DNA from: Tenrec ecaudatus
Lineage: Eukaryota > Chordata > Mammalia > Afrosoricida > Tenrecidae
Assembly (NCBI RefSeq): GCF_050624435.1
Contig: NC_134540.1
Location: 105,739,739-105,803,738, forward strand
Direction: 5' to 3'
Length of the DNA: 64,000 nucleotides
Within the stretch, counting starts at the first letter, position 1. Each line of letters starts with the position of its first letter. The notes under the pieces were generated by a model, which saw only the letters and a program-made list of their open reading frames with translations, was not told where the DNA came from and ran no database searches. The translations under genes were made by a program, and so were the position numbers. This document shows positions 1 through 10,290 of the stretch, piece by piece.

Positions 1-63
1 GCCAAGTGGTGCCACGTGCTTCGAAAACGCACATGTCATGGAAGCTTGCTTCCTGATGATTTT

Positions 64-87
64 GCTCATCTTCCGGATAAGATGAGC
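64..87. other. Perfect 9-bp inverted repeat upstream of the CpG island
   Basis: GCTCATCTT at 64-72 and its exact complement AAGATGAGC at 79-87 flank a 6-base spacer CCGGAT. It could form a small hairpin or be a dyad binding site. There is no T-run for termination, and mammals do not use such terminators. It may be chance. Confidence 0.3.
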
Positions 88-810
88 GAGTTTCCAAAGT
101 CCTGCATCACATCCCGGGTGAAGCGCAGCTTCTCGTCCGCGGGGGTTTGGGTGACTCCCCCCCTACCCCCCTTCCACGAGTTGTTCCCTCGCCAGCAAGC
201 GTCTGTCCTTCCATCCAGCTACCCTAGCTTGGGACGTTCGCTTCGGCTCCGAAAGGCTTCCCCGCCAGGAATCAGATGCCTGGATTCAGGGCGAGGAGAG
301 GACGGTGATCTATGCCACAGGCCGGGGAAGGAAGTCCAGGCCGCCCACCGGGGCGGCTTCCGAAGCGGACGAGCCCCGGGCTGTGGGTGCGCAAACACCT
401 CTTTAAGAAAACGTTGTCGCTGCACACACGGGGGGCGTGGGGCCGCGGAGCCTGGGCCCCACCAGTGATCGCACGGTCCCCGAGGACCTCCAGGGCCCAC
501 GGTGCTCCAGCGCCAGTTCCAGAACTCAGCCCCGCTCGCCCTGGGGCTGCGCGCCTCCCCGCAGGGAGCGTGGTCCTCACCGCGCATCTCGGAGCTGCCA
601 CGCAGGGACAAGTCCCGGGTTTGAGAGCGCCCCCCGCCGCCTCCGCAGGGGTCCCGAGCGGCGCGGTGACCCGCGAGCGGCCGCCGGCCACTCTCCCCCG
701 TGGCCCGCCTCGCCGGCCCCGCCTCTCCTCGCCGCCCCGCCCCGCGCCGCGCCGGACACCCCGCCCCGAGGAGGCGGCCCGGCGAGCGGCCGCGGAGGGC
801 GGCGGGTGGC

Positions 811-912
811 ATGGGGGAGCCGCCGCCGGACGCGCAGTCGCCTGGATCTAGCCCCGGAGCCGCTCGGAGCGCGGGGGGCTGCGGACGCCGCCGGCGGAGC
901 CGCAGGCCGTGA
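811..912 (+). other. Possible upstream ORF in the DOCK9 leader
   Basis: An ATG at 811 opens a 33-codon frame that stops at TGA 910-912, about 190 bases before the DOCK9 start and in a different frame. It begins MGEPPPDAQSPG and ends in an arginine-rich tail. The base composition is simply that of the CpG island. It matters only if transcription starts upstream of 811. If so, it could lower translation of the main frame. No similarity to a known peptide is recognised. Confidence 0.35.
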
Positions 913-1003
913 CAGCAGCGCGGGGGGCGCGGCGCGGGGGGCGCCGCCAGAGCCCGCAGCGAGCGGCGCGAGAGCCGAGGGCGGCGGGCCCGGAGCTGCG
1001 AGC

Positions 1004-1024
1004 GGGCCGGGCCGGGCCGGGCAG
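1004..1024 (+). promoter_or_regulatory. G-quadruplex-capable GGGCC array
   Basis: Four GGG runs separated by CC or CC/CA spacers begin at 1004, 1009, 1014 and 1019. This fits the standard three-tetrad pattern with 2-base loops. It lies 77-97 bases upstream of the DOCK9 ATG, on the coding strand, so it would also be present in the mRNA leader if transcription starts upstream. A structural role is inference. Confidence 0.5.
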
Positions 1025-1100
1025 GCGGCGGCGGGTGCACCTGGCGGCGGCGCGCCGGAGCGGGAGCGTGGGAGCCGGAGGCGGCGGCGCGGCGGTGAGG

Positions 1101-1229
1101 ATGTCGCAGCCGCCCCCGCTGCCCGCCTCGGCCGAGACTCGGAAGTTCACGCGGGCGCTGAGTAAGCCGGGCACGGCGGCTGAGCTGCGGCAGAGCGTGT
1201 CGGAGGTGGTGCGCGGCTCGGTGCTCCTG
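1101..1229 (+). CDS. DOCK9: DOCK9 (zizimin-1) first coding exon, N-terminal 43 residues
   Basis: The exon encodes 43 residues beginning [20 protein letters not shown], followed by an [20 protein letters not shown] block. This matches the N-terminus of DOCK9, and its second half is also typical of the paralogue DOCK11. DOCK11 lacks the proline-rich MSQPP start, which favours DOCK9. DOCK9 is a cytosolic and membrane-recruited exchange factor that loads GTP on CDC42 through a C-terminal DHR2 domain; a PH domain and a DHR1 domain lie further downstream and are not in this window. The exon ends after a CTG codon in phase 0 at the donor GTGAGTAAG (1230-1238). The ATG at 1101 has A at -3. The frame runs on upstream without an in-frame ATG between 909 and 1101, so this start is preferred. 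Only the first exon is present; the remainder of the protein (about 2000 residues in mammals) must lie beyond 64000. Confidence 0.93.
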
Positions 1230-3127
1230 GTGAGTAAGAGCGGGCGGAGGCGGCGGCGAGCGCAGGTAGCCCCAGGGGCCGTGCGTCCCGCGGCACCCCT
1301 CCCCCCGCGCTGTCCCCTCCTCCTGGCGCTCGGCTGCTCCCGCTTTGCAGCATTAAGGGGTTGGGGGGGGGACGGGGGGAGAGGCGCGTTGGACTGAGGA
1401 AATGGGAAGGTTTTGTGGGGGTGCAACAACTCCCACACCCTCTCCCAGCGTCCGGGGATCCTCTTGCCATTGCTGCCAGCACCTTCCCTCCTGGTACATT
1501 TCCTGGGAGTGCGGTCGCCATCCCTTCGGGATTTACCTACCTTTAGTCAGCTAGGCAGCTTTCTCCTCTTTCACCCCATCTTCCAGGGCCTCCTTTAAAA
1601 AAAATTCTCCCCATATTCATGAGGGGCTTGGAGGCTGCTGGGGGAATTCGAAGCGGGGTGGGGGCTTCCTCACGTAGTCTGCCAGCTGAGTGTGGACGGA
1701 CGCTCAGCGAACCCTGTGGGTGCTCAGACTCCGGGAAGGAGCGTTCAGTATTCTCCCAGCACCCCAAGCTGGCAACCTGAGATTTGGCTGCCTCTTAGGA
1801 AATAGGTTAGGGGGCCTGATGGGAATCCTCGTTAATCTCAGCATAGGCGCACCTCACTATGAAGTTCGGAGCTTTGACGCAGGCACCCCCCAATTAATCA
1901 GGTCATGACAGGAAGCTGAGTGTGAAGAAGATAAAGTTTTAAATCAACTTTTCCCCTGCCAGGGCTGGCCCGGCTACTTTTGGACATGCGGCCCCAGTGG
2001 GATTGCTTGGTTTTTTTGTTGTTTTTTTTTTTGCAGGGGTGGGGCTGGGACTCTGAAGGACATTTGCACCGTGGCCTCCTCTCCAGAGCGGCATCCTCTC
2101 CAGCACAGCTGGAGACTTTGAGCTGAGCTCCTTGCTTTGCTTGTTGCAGGCATTTGTTTTCTTGAAAGGGGCTTGTTTGTGTTGTTGGTTGGGACAGTGA
2201 AAGACAATGGACCTTGTAATGGATTCCTAGGGCTCTGTGTGTAGGGTGGGAGGGACGGCAGGGTGGAGGTTTGGGGAAACCTATTGGCCCTTTAATACAT
2301 GGACTGAGGTGTCTTTTTGATGTCATGTTGATGCCCTTCCAGGCTCTCATGAGTGATGAAAACTCTGTGTGGCGATTAGAGAGGAAACTTCATTAATTTG
2401 CATATCCAGTGTACTCATTTTGATTTTTCTTACGATCGTCAGCCCTGCCACCTCACTCCAGAGTGCTCAGACTGTGCTTGTCTAGCCTCCAATTTGATCC
2501 GTCATCAACAGGGCTTTCATTTTTTTCCGAGTATCCAAGTTGACCAGTTGATGGTAAGGAGGAAGCAGGAGGCAGGAACAGACTAAAACCTGGCCATCAT
2601 TTCCATAATTGAATACTAACTTCTGTTGCTTTGGCCCGAGCACAACTTCCTGTATCTTTCTCCCCTTTCGTGAAGGGTACATTAACTCACAGCACTACGG
2701 CTTCATTTCTACTCTCACACCAAACTTGCTTCTTTTCCCTGGGGGCTGCCGTCTTTATGAGGCTGCTGAAACATAAGAAGAGTCAGGAAAACGTATTACT
2801 TTGTCATGATTTCCAAAGTGCTGACAGATCTTCGTGGAAGATAAAACCAAATCCCAAAGGCACTGCCACCAGGTTGGTTCAGGCACAGTGCCCTCCAGAA
2901 CAGACTAACACTGCCACTTCGGGTCCCCGAGACTGTACATCCTCCCAGACACAGATTGCCGCATCGCACCACCTTGGAGCAGCGAGTGGGTTCAAGGTGC
3001 CCATCTTTTGGTAATCAGCTTGGGGTTCTTACCCCACTCAGCCATCAGGCCTCCTTTTACCATCGATGAATAGGCTTATTCACTAAATTGATTCCCCCCA
3101 ACAACAACAACAAAAGAAAACAAAACA
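1230..3127 (+). other. DOCK9: DOCK9 intron 1, proximal unique sequence
   Basis: This begins with the splice donor and the CpG-island shore (to about 1340), then drops to ordinary base composition. No SINE, LINE or coding exon is recognised. A homopyrimidine/T-rich stretch sits at 2008-2033. The intron continues to the end of the window; this entry covers only its repeat-free proximal part, where intronic enhancers are often found, though none can be named here. Confidence 0.7.
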
Positions 3128-3297
3128 AACTCACTGTCATGGAGTCAATTCTGACTCAGAGCAACCCTATAGGACAGAGTCGACTGCCTTGGCGGGTTTC
3201 TGACACAAACTCTGCCCGGGGAGCAGTTGCTGGCTTCCGACTGCTGCCCTTACAGCTGTCAGTCCAAGGTATAACCGCTATGCCACCTGGGCTTCCC
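3128..3297 (-). repeat. AfroSINE
   Basis: The antisense copy reads from an A-rich tail (AACAACAACAAAAG) through CATGGAGTCAATTCTGACTC to a tRNA-like head ending CACCTGGGCTTCCC. On the sense strand this is the GGAGCCC..GGTTCGAAYCC..GAGTCGGAATCGACTC pattern of tRNA-derived afrotherian SINEs. The copy is nearly full length. Confidence 0.85.
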
Positions 3298-4697
3298 TTC
3301 CCCCCTCGAGCTAGTGTTTATTACTGCTAGCTTTATTGTACTATGAATTTTGAGCATACTTCTGGGCATTAGAGAAGCCGACCTGTTGCTTAGCAGCCAC
3401 ACACTTTCACCATTGTGTCACCAGGGTTTTTGACTACAGACATCTCCTAGTGAGTTAAGCCATTTAGAGGGAACACGGGAATGTGAACATAGGCACAGAC
3501 TGCTAAGTCCTAATGCGCAGTAGTCCTTGAGTATGGGACTATGGCCTGTCGGAGGGTGGCCTCGTCCATTCCTGCATGCGACACACCTTCTGTGCTGCCT
3601 CATGACACTTTAATAGGACACCTATTTTCCCAGGATACCCTCGTAAAAATCACTGTGGCATCAATGATGATAGCCTAAAGGATGAATAATAGCCAGGTGC
3701 CTGGCTGGTTTCTCAACTTCTTAGCCTTGTCTCTAAGCGGTCATTTGTCTGAAGGAACCTGTATGTAAACAAATATAAAATGCCAGAAGGCTGGCGAGGC
3801 AAGTTGCCTGGGCCAGGCCAGTGTGGAAGTGGGAATTTCATTGCAATGGTTCTTCATTGCAGTGAGGATTTTGACACCTGTAGCTTACTGATGCTGAAAG
3901 AGTCTAAAACGTACCTGTGAGCCTCATGCCCTCCCCCTCTTATCAGGTAGTCTGCCACTGCCTGCTTCCCCTTGCTGCTCCCTAGTGTTGGCCAGGAAGT
4001 CACAGCAGGTGCGTGTGCAACCAAGGGTCTGGCCTGGCTTTGCTGTGTGAGGGCTTGAGGAGGTAATCCGGAGCCTCACAGGACTCGGAGAAGGACTGAA
4101 GTCCAGGTTTAGGATCTCATGGTTTTTCCACCTTTGCTTGGACCAAAGCATTCCTCTGCTCCGTCTTAGGTGACTTGGATCAGCACTAGGCCTACAACAT
4201 AATACATGCTCAACACATCGTCTCAGCTAGCTGACTAATCAACTTGCCAGGCTGAACAAAACAAAACTGTGTGGATTTAACTAGCTCTCCCCATGCTTCA
4301 AGCATTGATGAATTCATGAAGGTGACATCAGAAACAATGACATTAGATAGTTCAGTGGGCAAGAAAGACTGCTGCTAAACAGCACACTTTCACAGATTCA
4401 TTTTTATAGGCTCAGATTCATGGCTCTTGAAAAATAATTTTCCATGAACTTCTCTGAACAACTTGAATGTAACTTACAAGAAGCAGAGTATTATAATGAA
4501 CACCTGTATTCCAGTACCCAAATTAATCAGAATTTGCCAAACGTGCTTCCTCTCTCACTTTTTAGAACATGATTGTGACTTAGGCTTTTGGCCATTTCAT
4601 TCTTACCTGCTCAACATGTGTTTTTAAGCCTATTTTCTTGTAGAACTACAATGCCATTGTCAAGTTATTTGTTCACATACTATTCAAATGTCCAGGA
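3298..4697. other. Intronic sequence without recognised elements
   Basis: 1.4 kb of moderately AT-rich intron. I see no SINE, LINE end, coding exon or tandem array here. It contains only short chance frames. Confidence 0.5.
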
Positions 4698-4889
4698 GGA
4701 GCCCAGGCACAGCGGTCACCAGTTTGGCTGTAATCTGCAAGACCAGCAGTTTCAAACCACCAGCTGCTCAGCAGGAGAAAGACAAGGCTTTCTACTCCTG
4801 TAACGAGTTGGTCTCGGAAACCCACAGGGGCAGTTCTATCCTGCTCTTGGGTCTCTATGAGTCGGCATCAACTCAACGGCAGTGAATTA
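4698..4889 (+). repeat. AfroSINE, full length
   Basis: Starts GGAGCCCAGGCACAGCGGTC, carries a B-box-like CAGTTTCAAACCACCAG near 4748, and ends with GAGTCGGCATCAACTCAACG. All three landmarks of the family are in order. Confidence 0.9.
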
Positions 4890-5079
4890 CTCAAATGTTA
4901 TGGGTTATTTTTAAAAAATCATTGCTTGTTAGTTTGTTTTAATCAAGATACTAAGAATGTTTTCAGAATTTTCAGATAGTTAGCTATCTCATGGGCCTCG
5001 GGATTGTTCCTGATGGAGAGACCGTACGGTGGGGTCAAGAGTCCTGGGTTTTTCCCTCCCAGAGGGTTACATATTCAAA

Positions 5080-5345
5080 ACATGACTCTGGAGTCTGGCA
5101 GCCAGGTGTGTGTCCCCAGCTCTCCTTCTTGCTAGCTGTGCATCCTTAAATTTATAACGTAACCGTGCTGTGTCTCAGTTTCCTCCTGGGTAAAACCCCA
5201 TGCACTCCCATTGAGTTGCTGCCAATTCATGGCCATCCTATAGGACAGGACAGAGCCTGCCGCTGTCCTACATTAGGGCAACATGGCAAGTAATTATACT
5301 TACCTTAGAGTGTTGTTGTCAGGATGAAATGAGAAATAAATGTAA
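5080..5345 (+). repeat. MIR element, split by a SINE fragment
   Basis: The left part (5090-5190) reads like the MIR head and core: a 'TCTGGCAGCC', then 'TTGCTAGCTGTG' and 'CTGTGTCTCAGTTTCCTCCTGGGTAAA'-like order. The right part (5290-5345) resumes with TACTTACCTTAGAGTGTTGTTGTCAGGATGAAATGAG, the MIR 3' portion; I list only its key words here. The gap is an AfroSINE fragment, so the MIR is older. Confidence 0.75.
5193..5285 (-). repeat. AfroSINE fragment inside a MIR
   Basis: CCATTGAGTTGCTGCCAATTC and CCTATAGGACAGGACAGAGCC are the antisense 3' half of the SINE. The tRNA-like head is missing. It interrupts the MIR at 5080-5345. Confidence 0.7.
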
Positions 5346-5585
5346 AGTTTACCTACGTACCCAATGAAAAATTACAGACAAAATGAAGTTTATGTTACCC
5401 AAGGATTTCCCAAAACACTGTACTTGGATTTTACATAAGCCCTAGCTACTAAGTCATGTTGGGCTGGCTCTTCTGTGAACCTCAGCTTTCTTGTTCTACG
5501 GAATGAGGGTTTCACTAGATTATTGTACGTGCCTTTCTTCACCAACAGGCTAAGCCACTTTTATCAGGGGAGTAAAGCCCAAAGA

Positions 5586-5785
5586 CCAAACTCGCTGGGG
5601 TAGAGTCAGTGCCGACTCCCAGTGACCCTACAGGCCAGGCTAGAACTGCCCCCTGTGAGTTTCCAAGTCTGTATTCTTCAGGGGGGTTGAGAGCCCCATC
5701 TTTATCTCAGGGAGTGCCTGGGTGTTTTGAACTTCTGACCTTAGAGTTAGCAACCTCGGCAGAACTGCTAAGCCTAACTACTAGG
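5586..5785 (-). repeat. AfroSINE
   Basis: Antisense: GAGTCAGTGCCGACTCCCAG, then CCTACAGGCCAGGCTAGAAC, then TTTTGAACTTCTGACCTTAG. The tRNA-like head is degraded at the right end. Confidence 0.85.
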
Positions 5786-5789
5786 CATA

Positions 5790-6797
5790 ACTACTAAACT
5801 CAAAAGAGCAGTAAAGGTACTGTTATTTATATTTTTAACTTTAGGAATAATAATTTATGACTTTTGGTTATACTTTTCCCAATATCCTAACAATTTGGTT
5901 TAGAACAATCGTCAGGAGACTCAGCACATGCAAAGGCTAGCTCAGAAGAAAAGCTAGTAATATTTCCTTGAGCTAAGTTGAATTCTGATTCCTTTTCAAG
6001 CTCCTGAAGGACTTTGACCTCCAATCTTTCAGATGTATTGCAGACAGTATCCTAATGCCTAGATCTAAAAGAGGGTGCTACTCAAAGCCTAAAACCCCCT
6101 CTTCTCTTACACAATATTTGTGTAAATGTTGGTAACTTCTGTGACGTTGGCCATGGCATGGGTTTATTAGCTACATTGCACCTGTGTATTAATGTACAAG
6201 TCATCTGGCTACCTGGCCTCTTTCCTGATGTTATCTCAGTATGGTCTGCTTCAAACTCTTCTTGAATGTCAAGGCCCTGCTGGTGACACTAGCCCACACC
6301 GCTTGGAAGTTTGCACTATGAAATGAAACAAAATCAAGTCAGGTCGTCACTAAATTTTCTTTTGTGTTGCTGTGGGAGGACAGTGGGAAGGTGGGATAAT
6401 TATCTCTCTGGGAATGTGCTTGGGACCTCCCTCACCCTCCCAATTCAGTTAACTCAAGATTCCAGTATTATCTGAGGTAACATGAGATTCAAGTGGTGTT
6501 CTTTGAAATCCTCAGGTAACATGAAACCTCATTTTGGCTGTAATTTTAAATCAGATATGTTAGTAAGCCGACAACTGAACTGGCCTGAACTTCACCTCAC
6601 TGTCTTTCTCCACCCTCCACTGGAGCCTTAACAAAGAGCAATGTCCCAAATACAGGAAGCAGGGTGGAGGCCCATCTCCAACTAGATAATCGACAACAGG
6701 TTCTAGTTCTTTGGTTTCTGGTTCATTTGAATGTTAGGCAAAGGGAGGCCCATTAGTAGTGCTTTGAATTTTCAAAGGAAGGGAAGGCATTGTGAAA
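5790..6797. other. Intronic sequence without recognised elements
   Basis: About 1 kb, AT-rich at its left end. No SINE, no LINE end, and no exon with good splice sites was recognised. Confidence 0.45.
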
Positions 6798-6905
6798 TCT
6801 TAACATTTATTGAGAGCCTGCTTTATTCTAGAGCTTTCTGCCAGGCGCTGAGAGCATGATGTGGTGGCAGTTCAGACCTGTGCCCTTGAAGAGTCTATGA
6901 TGTAA
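6798..6905 (+). repeat. Ancient mammalian-wide repeat fragment (MIR/L2-type)
   Basis: AACATTTATTGAGAGCCTGC followed by CTGCCAGGCGCTGAGAGCATG resembles the widespread 'ATTTATTGAGCACCTACT..GCCAGGCACTG' segment of old mammalian repeats. The class assignment is uncertain. Confidence 0.4.
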
Positions 6906-7034
6906 GTAGGTGGATAGGCCAGTCATCTTCAAAAAGATGTCTATCTGTACAGAAAAGCACATAGGAAGGAAGAGCCAGATGTGTGGCTTGGAGAGTAGAG
7001 GAAGAAGTAATTACCATAACTGCTGTACATGGGA

Positions 7035-7197
7035 GGAGCCCTGGTGCCCTGGAGCCACGAGCTCAGCCGCTCACCGACAGGCCGGTGTTGAGACCCCAAG
7101 GGAGACCAATGAGGCTGTCTGCTTCTGTAACATGGGCAGTCCTGTCCTGTCCTATCCTCCAGGCTCACGGTGAGTCATACTCGATTTGACTGCAGAG
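7035..7197 (+). repeat. AfroSINE, internally deleted
   Basis: Starts GGAGCCCTGGTGCCCTGGAG and ends GTGAGTCATACTCGATTTGA. The B-box region is poorly preserved and the copy is about 30 bases short. Confidence 0.8.
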
Positions 7198-7282
7198 GGT
7201 GTACTTGGGAAAGGGCTTATGAAGACTTGAACTGGACCTGGAAGATAGGAAAATTAGAAGGAGAAGGGAGACTCTCCCCACC

Positions 7283-8040
7283 GCAGGAAAAGAACAAAGC
7301 ATGATGAAGACATCGGATGGTGCCCTGCTATCAGAATAGCATCTGGGGTCTTACAAGCTTGTCTTACAACAAGCAGCCATCTAAGTGAGGCATCAGCCAA
7401 GTCCGCACGGAAGAAGCACACCAGCCTGTGTGACCCAATGATTGTAAATAATAAACTCCAAGATCGCAGGAGGGAGTATTAGTGCTTAGATTTGAGCACC
7501 TCATTTGTAGAAGGCTATGGACTACAGTGAAAGCCCCAAATCCATTGGCAGGCTCCCCATGGGGATGAAACCTCTGGTGAGTCCCCTCCGACCACAGTCC
7601 AGGCATGTGAACCGCTTTGCCGTCAGACAGGGAGCATTGTAAAGTTAATTGTGGCAGATGCAGTTAGGTTAAGACGTAACCTTATCATTCGATCTCCCTT
7701 TTGATCTGTTTAAAATTTGTGCCAGCTTTGATTATTTTCTGCTTTCCTTTTTATTGAAATTTTTCTCTGTTTGATTTTGTCTTTTTCTGTTGTTTTTGGT
7801 ATGGTTTTCTGTATAAGAAATCCAGGGTAGGTAAATCTCTAGAGGCAGTAATTGGATAAATAATTTCCTGGGGACATGACAGGGGAGGTTAGAGAGAAAT
7901 GGGGAGCTAACTATGATGAGGACAAGAAAGAGGAACATGTTCTGAAATTGATTGTGGTGATGACTGTACAACTCTCCTTAATGTGATTGATCTATTGAAT
8001 TGTATGATATGTGAATTATTTCCCAACAGGACTATTGTAA
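7283..8040 (+). repeat. LINE 3' end (afrotherian family, probably L1)
   Basis: Sense copy. It opens GAACAAAGCATGATGAAGAC, then GCATCTGGGGTCTTACAAGC, CAAGCAGCCATCTAAGTGAG and ACACCAGCCTGTGTGACCC. It ends with the tail motif ATTGAATTGTATGATATGTG. The same order appears at 51740-53315, and its complement occurs in the copy at 13475-14420. An AG-rich tract follows at 8046. No ORF survives. Confidence 0.7.
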
Positions 8041-8596
8041 ACCAAAAAGAGAGAGAGAGAGAGAAAGAAAAGAACAAATACTTGTAGACTTTGGCAGGCT
8101 GAAATAAGAAGAGGGACGTTTGGGAAAAGAGACTACATTTTAGGAGGAAGGGTAGTTTTGAGAAATATAGTTTCTGAATTTAGGACAGTTTTAATGATTA
8201 GATGAAATCATAAAACACATGTTTCCCCTTCCCCTTTTGCAGCCTATCTTAGTGAAGAGGTGCACACCAGCCATGACCGTATTGTTTCTTAAATCTAAGG
8301 GTCATGCCAGGAGACTGGCTATTTTCAGTCATGCAAGTTCAAGACAGAAGTCGTTGTCTGTGAAATGGAAGAGAAAGGCCAGAAGTAGGTTTCTGTGTGT
8401 CTCAACATTTAGGGCCTAATGGGATCAGCAGCCAAAAAGGGGGGATCCACCATTGGGAAACCGTGTTGCAAAAATATGTAAATAATGTTAGCGACGACCT
8501 TCTATCACACATTAAAATAAATTATAGCCAAATTGACTTAAAACCAAATCTAGCTAAGTTTAAGTGTTCAGTGTAAAATAAGAAGCCCGAGTTTTA

Positions 8597-8779
8597 GGAG
8601 TCCTGGTGGTGTAGTGTTTATGCATTGTGCTGCGAACCACATCGTCGGCAGTTCAAAACCACCAGCAGCACCAAGGAGAAAGACTGCGTTTTCTACTCCC
8701 GTAAACAATTACAGTCTCTGAAACCCACAGGGGGCGGCTATGACTATGATTAGGTATTGACTGGATGGCAGTGAGTTTA
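8597..8779 (+). repeat. AfroSINE, first of a head-to-tail pair
   Basis: GGAGTCCTGGTGGTGTAGTG at the head and GGCAGTTCAAAACCACCAGC as B box. The tail GACTGGATGGCAGTGAGTTT runs directly into the next copy. Confidence 0.9.
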
Positions 8780-8965
8780 GTGGTGTAGTGAGTTACATGT
8801 TGGCCTGATAATTGCAAGCAGGTCCGCAGTTCAAACCCACCAGCTGCTCCAAAGGACCAAGATGAGGTTTTCTGTTTCCCTAAAGACTCAAACCCACAGA
8901 GGCAGTTGTACTCTGTCCTCTGAGGTTGCTATGAGTTAGAATGGACTTGACGGCAGAGAGTTTGT
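8780..8965 (+). repeat. AfroSINE, second of a head-to-tail pair
   Basis: Begins AGTGGTGTAGTGAGTTACAT without the GGAGCCC cap, and ends ATGAGTTAGAATGGACTTGA. It abuts the preceding copy with no spacer, which suggests insertion into the tail of the earlier SINE. Confidence 0.88.
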
Positions 8966-9247
8966 TTTTTGATTTGCTGTAAAAGAAATGAAATAAACCC
9001 AGAAAGTATGAGTGCATAATCCTGGGACCGTGAAGAGAAGCGTCTAAAACCTGAGGGTAAAAAAGAAACAAGTTTGACTCGGCTTTGGAGCTGACACTTG
9101 GCTTTGTCCCTTGTTACCTGAGGACTTTGACACGGGCTCTGATTTCCTTAGGACGTCACTTTAATTTCAGGTTGTTTCTCTAAGAATTGGGATTTTTTTT
9201 TTGTATTCTTCCAGAACTTTTGTAAAGATGAAATACATGTCAAGTGG

Positions 9248-9437
9248 TGGCGCCGGATGACGACCAGTAGATTCTGACTCAGAATGACCTGAGAGGACAG
9301 ACTCAAGTGGCCCCATAGTGTTTCCTCGGCTGTCATCGTTAGGGTAACAGATTATAAGTCTTTTCTCCTGCAAGACGGCTAGTGGGTTTGAATCACCGAC
9401 CTTCCAGTTGTAGCCCTGCTCTTCACTGGAACTCCTT
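9248..9437 (-). repeat. AfroSINE, diverged
   Basis: Antisense: CCAGTAGATTCTGACTCAGA, then AGTGGGTTTGAATCACCGAC, ending at CACTGGAACTCC. More diverged than its neighbours. Confidence 0.78.
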
Positions 9438-9500
9438 AAGAAAGTATTTACTTGACAAACACCTGAAGCCAGCATTTAATGAGCAGTTATTATGCCCTAG

Positions 9501-9697
9501 GGAGCCCTGGTGGTATCGTGGTTATGAATCGGGCCGCAAGGTCGGAAGTACGAAACCATCAGCCACTGTGAGGGAGAAAGATGGGGCTTTCTCTTCCTAC
9601 AAGGGGTTACAGCCTTGGAAACCTGCAGGGGCAGTTCTACCCTGGCCCTGTCCTATGGGGTCGCTATGAGCCAGCCTTGACTTCATGACAGTGAGTT
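9501..9697 (+). repeat. AfroSINE, full length
   Basis: GGAGCCCTGGTGGTATCGTG head, AGAAAGATGGGGCTTTCTCT middle, GGGTCGCTATGAGCCAGCCT end. Clean boundaries. Confidence 0.92.
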
Positions 9698-9725
9698 GTC
9701 TTAGGTTGTGTGTAGTTGTTGTTTG

Positions 9726-9912
9726 GGGCTGTGGAGTTCACTTCCACTCCCAGTGACCCCAGGTGACAGAGGAGAATTGGCCTAGGGTTTCCTAGGCTGT
9801 AGCCTGTACAGTGGCAGATCACCAGGCCTTTCCCACAGAGCCACGGGGTGATTAAAACTGCCAGCCTTTGAGTGGGCAGCTAGTGCTGAGCCGCTGTGTC
9901 ACAGGCTATCTG
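9726..9912 (-). repeat. AfroSINE, second subfamily
   Basis: Antisense CTGTGGAGTTCACTTCCACT, followed by GTTTCCTAGGCTGTAGCCTG and CAGATCACCAGGCCTTTCCC, a middle section unlike the common copies here. It ends at CCGCTGTGTCACAGG. The copy at 19928-20125 is of the same type. Confidence 0.75.
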
Positions 9913-10128
9913 TGTTAGGGCTTTACTTGTAGAAGGTTAAATCACTCCGTAAGTGGAGAGGCTGGATCTTAAATCTGTACACTGTGACTTCATATCCTGT
10001 GCCCCTGATGGGTCTGTCTGACGCCTCCCTAAGGAAGCATGCACACTTCTGTTTGTGTACCGTAAATGCTGCAAGTTTAAAAGTCCAACAAGCTTGGAAA
10101 CCACATTAGCCCCTCTATCTATACCTTA

Positions 10129-10290
10129 GGAGTCCCTGGTGGTGTACATGGCTCATGCACTTGACTACGAACTAGATCGGTGGAAGTTTTAGGCTACCCA
10201 GAGGCTCCTCAGAAGAAAGGCCTGGCACTCTGCTTTTGAAAAATCCCCCCCCTGAACACTCCATAGGATGTAGTGCTGCTTTGACTTATG
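10129..10290 (+). repeat. AfroSINE, 3' shortened
   Basis: GGAGTCCCTGGTGGTGTACA head and CTCAGAAGAAAGGCCTGGCA middle. The 3' part decays after CTCCATAGGATGTAG. Confidence 0.8.

Larger units (their letters stand above)
480..1340 (+). promoter_or_regulatory. DOCK9: CpG-island promoter of DOCK9
   Basis: Seen: this is the only long stretch of very high G+C with dense, undepleted CpG; the rest of the window is CpG-poor. GC boxes (CCCCGCCCCG) lie near 735-745 and 758-768, NotI sites at about 677-684 and 786-793, and four spaced GGG runs at 1004-1021. No TATA box is apparent upstream of the coding start. Known: CpG-island promoters usually start transcription over a broad region in GC-rich, TATA-less sequence. 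Inference: transcription of DOCK9 begins somewhere between about 500 and 1050. The exact start site cannot be read from sequence, and divergent transcription to the left is possible but unsupported here. Confidence 0.85.

Noticed and set aside
219-1040. 273-codon minus-strand frame and other long frames across the CpG island
   Set aside because: Stop codons are scarce in GC-rich DNA, so long frames appear by chance. The product is Arg/Pro/Ala-rich with no family features.
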